62,222 bases of DNA from Fimimonas sp963619835 (GTDB taxonomy: Bacteria; Bacillota; Clostridia; Christensenellales; CAG-314), in assembly GCA_963619835.1 (NCBI GenBank), contig CAVEYD010000001.1, forward strand, positions 1 through 62,222. Reading direction: 5' to 3'. Below, in pieces: positions 17,281 to 25,981 of this stretch. The position numbers and the translations under genes were made by a program. The notes beneath the pieces were generated by a model. The model did no database searches. It saw only the letters and a list, made by a program, of their open reading frames with translations, and was not told where the DNA came from. Every line of letters begins with the position of its first letter. Within the stretch, counting starts at the first letter, position 1.

Positions 17281-19569
17281 TTATCTTGTGCTGAAGTTTT
17301 CTTCGACGAATTTGCGGTAGTCCGAATATTTCATCGGGCGAGAGAAGTAGTACCCTTGAATTACGTCGCACCCCATATCGATAAGCATGTCGTAATCGGA
17401 CTTTGTTTCTACACCTTCTTGTGTGACCTTTATGCCGATTTTCTTTACGATATCGATTGTTGAACTTAACAACATTTGGTCACGTTCCTTGGATGTTCCC
17501 TTGCTTAAGAAGAACTTGTCTAACTTTATTTCGTCCATATCGAGTGTTTTCAAAACGTTGTAGGACGAGTAACCTGTACCAAAGTCGTCAAGCGAACACA
17601 AAAATCCACTACTGTGCAACTCGGAAATAATTTGTGATAGATACTCGTAATTTTCGTAAGCAAAACTTTCGGTGAATTCGAGAGTTAAAAATTGATCGGG
17701 CACGTTGAACTTTGCTTTAATACGTTTGTAGTACTCGACGAAATCCGGTCTTGTTGCCGTTACGCGCGACACGTTGACAGATGCAGGGAAAACTTGTTTG
17801 CCTTCCGCAACACGTTGAGCAATATTTTCGCAAGCACGGAAGAACACGAAACGGTCTAATTTGTCAACGAATCCGTTTTCTTCAAATACCGGCAAGAATT
17901 CACCCGGTTGACGATAAGCATTGATCTTTGGATCGAACCAACGAACAAGAATTTCGCTGCCGTCCATAGTGTTTTTTCTTAAATTGAACTTGGGTTGATA
18001 GAACAAGTGGAATTCGCTGTTTTCCAAAGCCAGCTCCATACGTCCTTCGATTTCAGCGCGCTTAAAGTAGCCTTCCGAATGGATGTCTGTGTAGTAAGTG
18101 ATGCTGTAAAGTCCGTTTTGTTGAGCTGCCGTACGTTGAACAATTTTTAATTTGTCCAACATTTTTTGTGGCAATTCTTCGTGATCTTTTATTTCGTAAA
18201 CATAAAAGTCTAACGACGTTTTGTAATCTTCGTCTGTGAATTCGTATTTATCAATTAGGCGATAAATAGCATTTAGTCTTGAAGTCAACTCCTTTCGAGT
18301 TGAGAAGTTGAGCAACAAATAAAACTCACCGTCTGTGTGATAAGCATAAGTTTCACCGACAGTCATACTGTTTTGCAAAACGTTACGTTCGTGTACCAAA
18401 AAATCTTTTGTCGCTTCGTCTCCAAGATGTTCTATCATGTAACTGTAGTTTGTTATGCGCATGGTTACAAGAACAAAGTTGGACATTTTAAACTTTTTAA
18501 GATATTCCGGAACGGCAATAAAAAATCTACTTTCGGTAGCACAATTGAGCGTTTTGTTGACCATTTCAATGTTGTACATAAGCTTGTTTGTTTTGCGTCT
18601 GTTTAGAAGCACAAACAAACAGAACATCATTGCAATTACGGCTAAGCCGAACATAACACCCATGATTTGTCCGACCATTTCGTAACCGCTACCATAAACA
18701 TTTTTTAGTTTGTAAATGTTAAACAAGAACAAACCACCGTTTTGAGCACCGAGAGATTTAATTACAACGGCGCAATCATTTGTTCCGACAGTTGTAATTG
18801 CCGAGCCGTCAACACCCGTCAATATGCAATTTTTTAATGTTGCATAGCCTTGTTCGTCTGTAACAAGTGCAAACAAAATACCTTCGAGAACGTTGCCTGT
18901 TATTTGGTAGTTTTCGTTTTTAGTGTAGGTGTCGTCGTTGCATTTTTTTGCGTCTTGAAGAGGCGTGCCGTCATTTTTGCACAAAAGCGAAATATCTAAT
19001 ACTTCTTTGGACATACACTCGGCATCACCGATTTCTTCCCAAAGAATATCGTACCAAAAGACAATAATAACCCCATCAACAGCACCGTTGGATTTTGTAG
19101 GGCTGTAAACACCTATAGACATTAGACTTTCTTCGTATTGAAAAGCTTTTGTCAAACAAGTGTTTTCGTTTTGAGCTACTTCGGTCATAGCCGAATAAGT
19201 ACTTTCATTCCCTTCCGTGGAAAAGACTTTTCCGTCTTTTGTGTAAAAGATATCTTTAAATTTATCGGATTCGGCACTACTTAAGTCAGTTTTGGCACGA
19301 CTAAGTACCGAAATAGCATCGCCAAGCGAACTTAAAGATCGTACTTCTGAAGAAAGTGCATTGGAATAGGCTGTAATTTTGTTTATTTGCTTTTCAAGAA
19401 TAAGTTCCTGTTCGTTTGCGTAGTACTCGGCATGTTCGAGAGCTTGATTGTTTATGCCCTCTTTGTAAGTACTTGCCATGGTAATTATCTGCAAGAAAAA
19501 TGAAAGGCAAATTATCAAAACAATTACAAATATGATGATACTACCATTTTTTTTGAAAAATTTAATCAT
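17281..19569 (-). CDS. Membrane GGDEF-like/EAL c-di-GMP phosphodiesterase
   Basis: Hydrolyses c-di-GMP to pGpG. Transmembrane segment 1 (about 11-30), an extracytoplasmic sensor region (about 35-300), transmembrane segment 2 (about 300-323), a GGDEF-like domain (about 360-460) whose motif reads HTDGEF (411-416) and is probably not a cyclase, then an EAL domain (about 505-755). The EAL catalytic set appears intact: E539 in EILVRW, N599, E631, D661-D662 in DDFGTGYSS, K682, E718 in QEGVET. Last gene of operon A; AGGAAGG overlaps the stop codon of the peptidase gene 9 bases upstream. Being in a c-di-GMP-controlled operon makes it a likely feedback enzyme. Confidence 0.93.
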   Translation of the reverse strand: MIKFFKKNGSIIIFVIVLIICLSFFLQIITMASTYKEGINNQALEHAEYYANEQELILEKQINKITAYSNALSSEVRSLSSLGDAISVLSRAKTDLSSAESDKFKDIFYTKDGKVFSTEGNESTYSAMTEVAQNENTCLTKAFQYEESLMSIGVYSPTKSNGAVDGVIIVFWYDILWEEIGDAECMSKEVLDISLLCKNDGTPLQDAKKCNDDTYTKNENYQITGNVLEGILFALVTDEQGYATLKNCILTGVDGSAITTVGTNDCAVVIKSLGAQNGGLFLFNIYKLKNVYGSGYEMVGQIMGVMFGLAVIAMMFCLFVLLNRRKTNKLMYNIEMVNKTLNCATESRFFIAVPEYLKKFKMSNFVLVTMRITNYSYMIEHLGDEATKDFLVHERNVLQNSMTVGETYAYHTDGEFYLLLNFSTRKELTSRLNAIYRLIDKYEFTDEDYKTSLDFYVYEIKDHEELPQKMLDKLKIVQRTAAQQNGLYSITYYTDIHSEGYFKRAEIEGRMELALENSEFHLFYQPKFNLRKNTMDGSEILVRWFDPKINAYRQPGEFLPVFEENGFVDKLDRFVFFRACENIAQRVAEGKQVFPASVNVSRVTATRPDFVEYYKRIKAKFNVPDQFLTLEFTESFAYENYEYLSQIISELHSSGFLCSLDDFGTGYSSYNVLKTLDMDEIKLDKFFLSKGTSKERDQMLLSSTIDIVKKIGIKVTQEGVETKSDYDMLIDMGCDVIQGYYFSRPMKYSDYRKFVEENFSTR

Positions 19570-19578
19570 ATAACCTTC

Positions 19579-20286
19579 CTATTTGTTGTCGTTAGGTAAG
19601 TTGCTTTCGGCACCGGTTTGTTCGGTCGGTGTCTCGTTGTTGTTAAGTCCTTCGCGTTTAAGACGTTCAACTTCTTGTTGAACAAGCATGTCCATTTGTT
19701 TTTGCTTTTCGTCTTTCTGCTGTTCGTTGACATCGTCCTTTAACGAACGAACGACGTCCGGGATGTAAATAAGAGCCATTGATGCGACAAAGAACACACT
19801 TAACCCGGCAATCCCTGCCCAAGAAGAGAAAAGACGGCCGAGAAAAGTAAGCACAGGCAAGTTGCACTTGTACACTGCTACTACGTCGCCTGTTGCGACT
19901 CCGCCTTCGCTGTTCCACGAATCTTCGTAAGTGTTGTTGTCACCCTTTGTTTTGTAGTAACCGTCAACCGAAACATCGTTTATTACACGGTGAGTAATTA
20001 GTTGATTGTACACAGCCATGGACTCATCTTTACAAATAAACGTTATTACCGTGCCTTTAGATATATTTTGCCCATCGGTTTCCTTGACCAAAATAAAGCT
20101 TTTGGTGTTTATTGTCGGTTCCATGCTTCCGGTTTCTACCCACAAAAGCGAATAGCCGAAAACAAATGACGGACGTCCGTTTTTTTTGTTGGAAATAAGT
20201 TTTACAAATACGGCTACAAGCACGATTGCAACAATTATCCACATAATAACAGACACTATTTTGTGTTTAGGTTTTGTTTGACTCAT
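19579..20286 (-). CDS. SipW-like (S26B) signal peptidase, 235 aa
   Basis: Membrane signal peptidase of the archaeal/ER-like S26B branch: nucleophile Ser54 in ETGSMEPT, His99 in LITHRV where bacterial type I enzymes have Lys, and Asp116 in TKGDNN. Transmembrane segments are at about 10-32 and 150-172, followed by a charged Gln/Glu-rich cytoplasmic tail. SipW enzymes cleave TasA-type subunits, fitting the 'AWF' proteins here. It starts 6 bases after the 1171-residue gene with only a weak ribosome binding site. Second such peptidase in the operon; the two are clearly different in sequence. Confidence 0.9.
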   Translation of the reverse strand: MSQTKPKHKIVSVIMWIIVAIVLVAVFVKLISNKKNGRPSFVFGYSLLWVETGSMEPTINTKSFILVKETDGQNISKGTVITFICKDESMAVYNQLITHRVINDVSVDGYYKTKGDNNTYEDSWNSEGGVATGDVVAVYKCNLPVLTFLGRLFSSWAGIAGLSVFFVASMALIYIPDVVRSLKDDVNEQQKDEKQKQMDMLVQQEVERLKREGLNNNETPTEQTGAESNLPNDNK

Positions 20287-20292
20287 CTTTTT

Positions 20293-23200
20293 TTACTTTT
20301 TCTTACCGAATATTCGTTGGAACAACCTTACAAAGAAGTTTTTGCGTTTACGTTTTTGTGGCAAATTGTCCGGTTGAATATCTTTTATGAATGCAGAAGC
20401 ATCGTCTACGCCATACGCATTGGGGTTAGAGTAGGATTCGGGAGCAATCTGTACGATATCCGACATTGTTTCTGCCTTTGGTTTGGGTTCCATTTGCACT
20501 TGCGAGTTAACCGCATGTGCAACAACCGCACCGTCACTATCCGAAGCAATAACACTTGGCAACTCCGTTTTGCTTTGAGTAGGATTGTCTCCGTGAGTTT
20601 GTATTTGTTCAAACGGGAAACGTGCTGCAGAAACTGTATCCATTTCGATAGGCATGATAGCTTCTTTCTTGGTTTCCTTTGGAGCAAAAATTATTTTTGG
20701 TTTTTCTTCATCGGAGGAGATAATTTCTTGTTGCGTTTCAACAGAAGGCTCATTGTGTACTTCTTTTATCCAACCTTTTGCAAGTAGGTCGTTAAACGAC
20801 ATTGTTGCAATATCTGTTGTTGTAATCGGCAACGGCGGATTCTTGGCTAGCTTTAAGTTGTACGTTTCTACCAAGATTGCAATAAGTTCTTGCGCATACT
20901 TTAATGCTCTATCGCTACGTACTTTTAGTAGCGCCGGAGTTTCTGCATACGTCTTGCGGTTAGATACGTCTTTTAAGAAATACTTGCTTTCTTGCTTGGT
21001 CGGATCAAGCGCCATGTAAAATCCAAGCGTTTTGCCTGTTACGTTTAAGCGAGCTATAGTGGTACGTCCGTAATTGAACGAAGCAAATTTGTTGCTTACT
21101 CTCATGTGAACTTTGTTGTACTTGGTAAGCTCGTTTGCTATTGCTAAAAAGTAATCTTTCGTTTGGTCTTCCGCTAAACGTATACGTGCATGGAATGTCT
21201 TAATGTAACGTACTCCGTTCCACCAAAATTCTCCGCTTTCAAGCTGTTCTTCAGTCGGCTCGGCTAATTGCTCGGTAGGTTGTTCGGTTGTAGTTTGTTC
21301 TGCATAGCTTAACAAGTTGTCTCCTTGCGATGCTATGTTGTTGTGTACTTCTTTTATCCAACCTTTTGCAAGTAGGTCGTTAAACGACATTGTTGCAATA
21401 TCTGTTGTTGTAATCGGCAACGGCGGATTCTTGGCTAGCTTTAAGTTGTACGTTTCTACCAAGATTGCAATAAGTTCTTGCGCATACTTTAATGCTCTAT
21501 CGCTACGTACTTTTAGTAGCGCCGGAGTTTCTGCATACGTCTTGCGGTTAGATACGTCTTTTAAGAAATACTTGCTTTCTTGCTTGGTCGGATCAAGCGC
21601 CATGTAAAATCCAAGCGTTTTGCCTGTTACGTTTAAGCGAGCTATAGTGGTACGTCCGTAATTGAACGAAGCAAATTTGTTGCTTACTCTCATGTGAACT
21701 TTGTTGTACTTGGTAAGCTCGTTTGCTATTGCTAAAAAGTAATCTTTCGTTTGGTCTTCCGCTAAACGTATACGTGCATGGAATGTCTTAATGTAACGTA
21801 CTCCGTTCCACCAAAATTCTCCGCTTTCAAGCTGTTCTTCAGTCGGCTCGGCTTCGATTGTAGCAACTTCAGTGGCAACTTGTGTGGTTTCTGTAACAAT
21901 TTCGTCCTTTCCGTCCAAAACAGGGTCACGATAAAGCTTGTCTGCCTCAAGAGCAATTTGCAAAGCAAGTTCCTCGTTGATATCTTGACTTTGAAGTTCT
22001 TCTTCGGTAACAGTTTCGTCGTAATCTTCAAGCTTATTAGTTTCGGCAATAAATTTGGGATGAAGAAGTGGACTGATGCTTTTTGCCAAAACACCGTCTT
22101 CGGCAAAATCGCCATAGGCATTGTGACGGAAAAGCAAGTACTGAATAGCGGCATTTTTTGCAAGTTGTTCGCAATATTCCTCAGATACAACCATTGCATT
22201 TTGTGCTATGGTCAGTCCGTAACCGGCATCTTCGTAACTTTCGATAAACTCCCACAAAGCAAGGCATTGACGGAAGTACTTGTTTTTAAGAATTGCGTTT
22301 GTACGCATGATTGGCGGATGGACGTACGACTTGCCCATCTCGGCAACGAAAGAAGATTTTGAGTACTCGCTAAGAACTTGACGGATCTTTTCAATACGTT
22401 TCCAAAGTTCCGTACCAAGCAAACCGCTTTGAGCTTTTTGAAGATACGGGCGCGAATACTCCACTTTTACGGTAACTTTACCACGATTGTCGCCATCCAT
22501 AAAGTCCGAAACATATTCTACTTGATCGGTAATTTCGTCGGCACCGTACTTTTTTGCGACGTCGTAACGTTTTTGAACGAAAAGTACCAAACGGGCAAGA
22601 AGTGTGTTTAAAAATTTGTTTTCGTAGGTAAGAATTGAGTCATCCCTAAAAATGTTGAGCATTTTTTTGGGGATAATGTCGTCACCGTCCATCGTTATGT
22701 AGCTGGAGTGTTGACCGAGGTGCGCTATCGAACGGCCTGTAATTTTTTTGGTCATTTCGATGGGTAAAATTTCTTCGGTTTCGGCTATAAAGTGGGACGG
22801 ATTGCGAATTAAACGGTCAATAGGATCAAGACAGTTTTCAATTGCCGTAACCCAACCTTCGTCAATAGAACGAAGCATTGTTTTTTGCGTAAAGTGAGCC
22901 GTTGTGTTGCCTTCGGCAATAAGCGTAACAATGTCGTTGTAGGTTTGATACTTATTTACAAGTCCGTTGACGGTTGATACCGTTGTGGGATAAATGTCGG
23001 TTTTGCTTTCGTCAATGTTTATGGACGGCATAACCTGTTCAGTTTTTTCCTGCTCGGGCTTTTTTACCGTCTTTTCGATGGTTTTGACGATGGTTTTTTC
23101 GGTGATTTTTTCAGTTTGAACTTCTTTTTCGGCTTGCTCTTTTGCTTGTTCGGCAAGTTTAGCTTGCTCTTCGACAAGCTCAGCTTGAGCTTTTTCGTTT

Positions 23201-23808
23201 TGCGCTTTTTGCTCGGCAAGTTGCGCTTGCAAATCGGCTTCGGCTTTAAGTTGTTCTTCAATATCTTTAAGCGACGATTTTTTGCCTGTGTTTATAACGC
23301 GAATAAGTCCGCGAGTAAGCAAATTATCAAAAGTATCTGACGGAAAATCGCTTGCCAAAATAGGTTCGATTGGCGTTTTGCGAAGAGTTAAATTGCCATC
23401 GGCTGCGGTGTCGATAAGCTTTAGTGCATGGTTAAGTGCGCCTTGACTTTTAATGCGAAGCATTGAAGGCGTTTTTTGGTACTTTTTGACAGACGAAACG
23501 TCTTTTGCCTTGTACTTACTTTCTTGCGTTACGGACGGATCGATTGCAAGATACAAACAAAGTTTCTTTCCGGAAAAAGCAATTTTTGCAAAACTTGTAC
23601 GACCGCTGTTAAAGTTGACACCGTTCCAACGTGTGCGAGATTTAACTTTGTTGAAGTTGAGTAGCTTTGTGGTAAGTTGGGCATAAAATTCCTTTACGGA
23701 AATATCGGACAACGACAATTTTGCCACAAACGATTTGTTGTAGCGCAATTTTGTTGTCCAATCTGCACCATTTGCAATTGGCTTGGTTGTATTTTTTTCG
23801 TCGGTCAT
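20293..23808 (-). CDS. 1171-aa DUF2357-like protein with three copies of an unknown 170-aa domain
   Basis: Four parts are visible. (1) Residues about 15-180: copy 1 of an unknown domain (FNSGRTSFAKIAFSGKKL, ESKYKAKDVS). (2) A Glu/Ala/Lys coiled coil (about 180-265). (3) A DUF2357/McrC-N-like region (about 270-620, with TYENKFLNTLLARLVLFV and DPIDRLIRNP). (4) Two further copies (652-822 and 848-1018) identical to each other in amino acids and DNA and only moderately similar to copy 1. The C-terminus is basic (VRLFQRIFGKKK). I see no PD-(D/E)XK nuclease motif. GGAGG precedes the ATG. It follows the McrB-like ATPase gene, the usual DUF2357 partner, but sits in a fibre operon. Function unknown. 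Confidence 0.75.
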   Translation of the reverse strand: MTDEKNTTKPIANGADWTTKLRYNKSFVAKLSLSDISVKEFYAQLTTKLLNFNKVKSRTRWNGVNFNSGRTSFAKIAFSGKKLCLYLAIDPSVTQESKYKAKDVSSVKKYQKTPSMLRIKSQGALNHALKLIDTAADGNLTLRKTPIEPILASDFPSDTFDNLLTRGLIRVINTGKKSSLKDIEEQLKAEADLQAQLAEQKAQNEKAQAELVEEQAKLAEQAKEQAEKEVQTEKITEKTIVKTIEKTVKKPEQEKTEQVMPSINIDESKTDIYPTTVSTVNGLVNKYQTYNDIVTLIAEGNTTAHFTQKTMLRSIDEGWVTAIENCLDPIDRLIRNPSHFIAETEEILPIEMTKKITGRSIAHLGQHSSYITMDGDDIIPKKMLNIFRDDSILTYENKFLNTLLARLVLFVQKRYDVAKKYGADEITDQVEYVSDFMDGDNRGKVTVKVEYSRPYLQKAQSGLLGTELWKRIEKIRQVLSEYSKSSFVAEMGKSYVHPPIMRTNAILKNKYFRQCLALWEFIESYEDAGYGLTIAQNAMVVSEEYCEQLAKNAAIQYLLFRHNAYGDFAEDGVLAKSISPLLHPKFIAETNKLEDYDETVTEEELQSQDINEELALQIALEADKLYRDPVLDGKDEIVTETTQVATEVATIEAEPTEEQLESGEFWWNGVRYIKTFHARIRLAEDQTKDYFLAIANELTKYNKVHMRVSNKFASFNYGRTTIARLNVTGKTLGFYMALDPTKQESKYFLKDVSNRKTYAETPALLKVRSDRALKYAQELIAILVETYNLKLAKNPPLPITTTDIATMSFNDLLAKGWIKEVHNNIASQGDNLLSYAEQTTTEQPTEQLAEPTEEQLESGEFWWNGVRYIKTFHARIRLAEDQTKDYFLAIANELTKYNKVHMRVSNKFASFNYGRTTIARLNVTGKTLGFYMALDPTKQESKYFLKDVSNRKTYAETPALLKVRSDRALKYAQELIAILVETYNLKLAKNPPLPITTTDIATMSFNDLLAKGWIKEVHNEPSVETQQEIISSDEEKPKIIFAPKETKKEAIMPIEMDTVSAARFPFEQIQTHGDNPTQSKTELPSVIASDSDGAVVAHAVNSQVQMEPKPKAETMSDIVQIAPESYSNPNAYGVDDASAFIKDIQPDNLPQKRKRKNFFVRLFQRIFGKKK
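20753..21265 (-). repeat. Direct repeat copy, 513 bp, inside the DUF2357-like gene
   Basis: By eye identical over 513 bases to 21341-21853, offset 588. It encodes residues 848-1018. The break points lie within Glu/Gln/Pro/Thr-rich linkers, and 75 unique bases separate the copies. Confidence 0.92.
21341..21853 (-). repeat. Direct repeat copy, 513 bp, inside the DUF2357-like gene
   Basis: Partner of the copy at 20753-21265; encodes residues 652-822. Perfect DNA identity means either a very recent duplication or ongoing gene conversion. Confidence 0.92.
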
Positions 23809-24143
23809 AATGCCAATGCCTCCAAAAGTTACTAACAGTTAAAGTGATTTTTTGTTGAATTTTGTCGTAAAAACGGCAAAACGTGTTTTATTTTTTCAAT
23901 CAAGTTGTTTTTTAATTGTTCTCTACAAATTGATTTTTACAAGCTGACATTTTACAAATTGCTTTTTGCAAGTTGATTTTACAAAAGATTGCAATTTTAA
24001 GAAAATGTGTTGTAATTTTTTTAAACGTGTTGAATTTACAAAAAATTTTGCAAAAGCAACAACAACGTTTATATGTGTAAAAGCAACAAAGTGTTTATAC
24101 GCAAAATTGCCGCTTTGGAAAAATCCACAACGGCAAGCGTAAA
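23809..24143. other. Non-coding gap between the ATPase and DUF2357-like genes
   Basis: 335 bases rich in A and T, with a hairpin near the ATPase end (24107-24136) and the ribosome binding site of the DUF2357-like gene at the other. I see no small gene and no convincing promoter. Confidence 0.5.
24107..24136 (-). terminator. Weak terminator or processing hairpin after the AAA+ gene
   Basis: Stem TTGCCG/CGGCAA with a continuing TGG/CCA pairing, followed by TTTTGCG on the minus strand, 8 bases after the AAA+ stop. The U tract is short, so partial termination is likely. Confidence 0.5.
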
Positions 24144-25715
24144 CTAATAAGTTTTTTGCAAACGTTGCAAGAATGCAATGCTTTCTTTCATTGCGCCCTT
24201 GCCAAACAAGTTGTCCAAAGTGGAGATAAGTCCACGAATTTCATCACGAATAAGTGATAAGTTAAGACTTTCAAACTTACGGAAAACTTTGGTTGCAAGA
24301 ATGTAGTCGATACCGTCAACTTCCGTTCCGCCGCATGCAACATACACAGGCACGAAAAGTTTAAGTTGTTTCATAATACGGTTACCGAATGCAACACGGA
24401 ATTTTTCGATTACATATAAATCCAGTTTGCCAATTTTGTCCAAGACTTCGTTTGATACGGGATGATTTGCCACTGCATCGTGGTACAAACCTTCAACATA
24501 CGAATAGGGAATACGCTTTGAAGATGTTTGCGGAGCGTCAAACGGAATACCTTTAGAATCCAAGTTGATAACGCAAGCACGGTCGTAAACCTTGTCGGAA
24601 ACGGAGAACGTGGAGTCGTCGTTGTTGATTGTGCCAATGTACCAAACGTTTTGCGGAATTTGCAAGCAACCGCCGGTAAGTTTTTTAGGATCGGTGTCCC
24701 AAGATGACGGAACAAGCTCCAATCTCCATTCGTTGGGGTTGGGCATTTCCAAAACGGAAAGCATTTCTGCAAAGTAGTACTCAACACGTGCAATGTTCAT
24801 TTCGTCCAAAATTATTACGTTGATATCGTCGTTGTAGGACGATTCGTAAATACGGCGAAGAACTTCTGTTTCGTTGAATTTTTTAGTAAATTCGTTGAAG
24901 TAACCAAACAATTCGTTGCGGTCACGCCAAGACGGTTGTACGGAAGCGATTGTTGCATCGTTTTCGAAGTACTTACCCATCACGTAAGGCAAAGATGTTT
25001 TACCTGTACCGGAAATACCTTGCAAAATAATAAGCTTGGTTGCGGCAAAACCGGCTATCATAAGGCGGATTGTGCGCACTTCGTAGTACAAGTGATTGTT
25101 AGAACAAGCAAAGTTGCGAAGATCGTCGCAAATTTCTTCAAGAGTCATTCCGCGGACGTACTCAACCGGGGTAACGTACGAATACTTGTCGTCAACGGCA
25201 GAAAGACGCATAAAGCGACGTCCTTCTTCCTTGCTTTTTGCGGCTTCGGCACCGTCAACAATTTCTTCCGCTTGCTTAAACTCTTCTTCAAACATACGTT
25301 TCATTTGTTCGTAGCTAAGTCCGGCTTGAGTAACTTTTAGTTGCATCAAACGTTCCTTTTCTTCGGTCAAACGAAGTACGTCGTGGTGAAGGTTGGAAAT
25401 TTCTTCAAGTAAGTCTTCGTTGTCGACAATGTTGTGACGAATACGGAAAAGACGTCTAATGCCCAAAGCAATAAGCACAATTAGTCCTGCCCAAACGGCA
25501 AAAGCAAGAATAAATGCAATTACCGAAAATACCCAGTCAAGAAATGTGAAAGAAGGGCTTTCCTGTTCCCAAAGACGGAAATAGTAGGCAAAATTGAATA
25601 TTTGCACAAATCCTGCGCCCATTCCCTTAAAGATATTGAGAAATCCGTCAAGCATGTTTCCGAAGAACTTCTTAAACCAAGACAGAAATCCATATAAAAA
25701 GTCGTTTTCGTTCAT
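24144..25715 (-). CDS. Membrane-anchored McrB-like AAA+ ATPase
   Basis: 523 residues. One transmembrane segment (about 61-86), a predicted coiled coil (about 100-160), then an AAA+ domain of the McrB/MoxR type with Walker A GISGTGKTS (233-241), Walker B NVIILDEMN (299-307) and a GTINNDDSTF sensor region followed by DRA. In McrBC restriction such a GTPase partners McrC; here it is tethered to the membrane and is followed by a DUF2357-like protein inside a secreted-fibre operon, so a role in assembly or membrane remodelling is more likely than restriction (inference). The ATG at 25713-25715 is chosen for its AAAGGG site; the frame runs 19 codons further without one. Confidence 0.88.
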   Translation of the reverse strand: MNENDFLYGFLSWFKKFFGNMLDGFLNIFKGMGAGFVQIFNFAYYFRLWEQESPSFTFLDWVFSVIAFILAFAVWAGLIVLIALGIRRLFRIRHNIVDNEDLLEEISNLHHDVLRLTEEKERLMQLKVTQAGLSYEQMKRMFEEEFKQAEEIVDGAEAAKSKEEGRRFMRLSAVDDKYSYVTPVEYVRGMTLEEICDDLRNFACSNNHLYYEVRTIRLMIAGFAATKLIILQGISGTGKTSLPYVMGKYFENDATIASVQPSWRDRNELFGYFNEFTKKFNETEVLRRIYESSYNDDINVIILDEMNIARVEYYFAEMLSVLEMPNPNEWRLELVPSSWDTDPKKLTGGCLQIPQNVWYIGTINNDDSTFSVSDKVYDRACVINLDSKGIPFDAPQTSSKRIPYSYVEGLYHDAVANHPVSNEVLDKIGKLDLYVIEKFRVAFGNRIMKQLKLFVPVYVACGGTEVDGIDYILATKVFRKFESLNLSLIRDEIRGLISTLDNLFGKGAMKESIAFLQRLQKTY

Positions 25716-25835
25716 ATTTTTTCCCTTTTTTGATGCTAAACAAGTTAGCAACAAACCTTTGACAATCGACATGCAAACATGCCGTTAGAGTTACATTGTA
25801 AAAAGTTTACAAGTAAAAAGAGTTGCATTGTAAAT

Positions 25836-25864
25836 AAGGGCTCGACGGTTAGGGCCGAACCCTT
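25836..25864 (-). promoter_or_regulatory. Intercistronic hairpin between SipW-like and AAA+ genes
   Basis: An 11-bp stem including G-T pairs on the minus strand (AAGGGTTCGGC with its partner), without a U tract. It sits in a 266-base gap that holds no gene I can support. Likely an RNA-processing or stability element. Confidence 0.45.
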
Positions 25865-25981
25865 AAAAATATTTTTATTTTGTTGCGACTTAAAAAAGCA
25901 AGTTTTTGTTAAAAACTACAAAATAAACTTTTAGCTTTTTTAAGGGCAAAAAAAGTAATTTTCAAATTGAAATAAGGTAAA

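Noticed and set aside
20654..21607. Two near-identical plus-strand frames opposite the 513-bp repeats
   Set aside because: They duplicate because the DNA repeats duplicate; they are antisense shadows without ribosome binding sites.
20753..21853. Repeat pair considered as a mobile element or CRISPR-like array
   Set aside because: Only two long copies, in frame within one gene, with no inverted ends, transposase or short spaced units.
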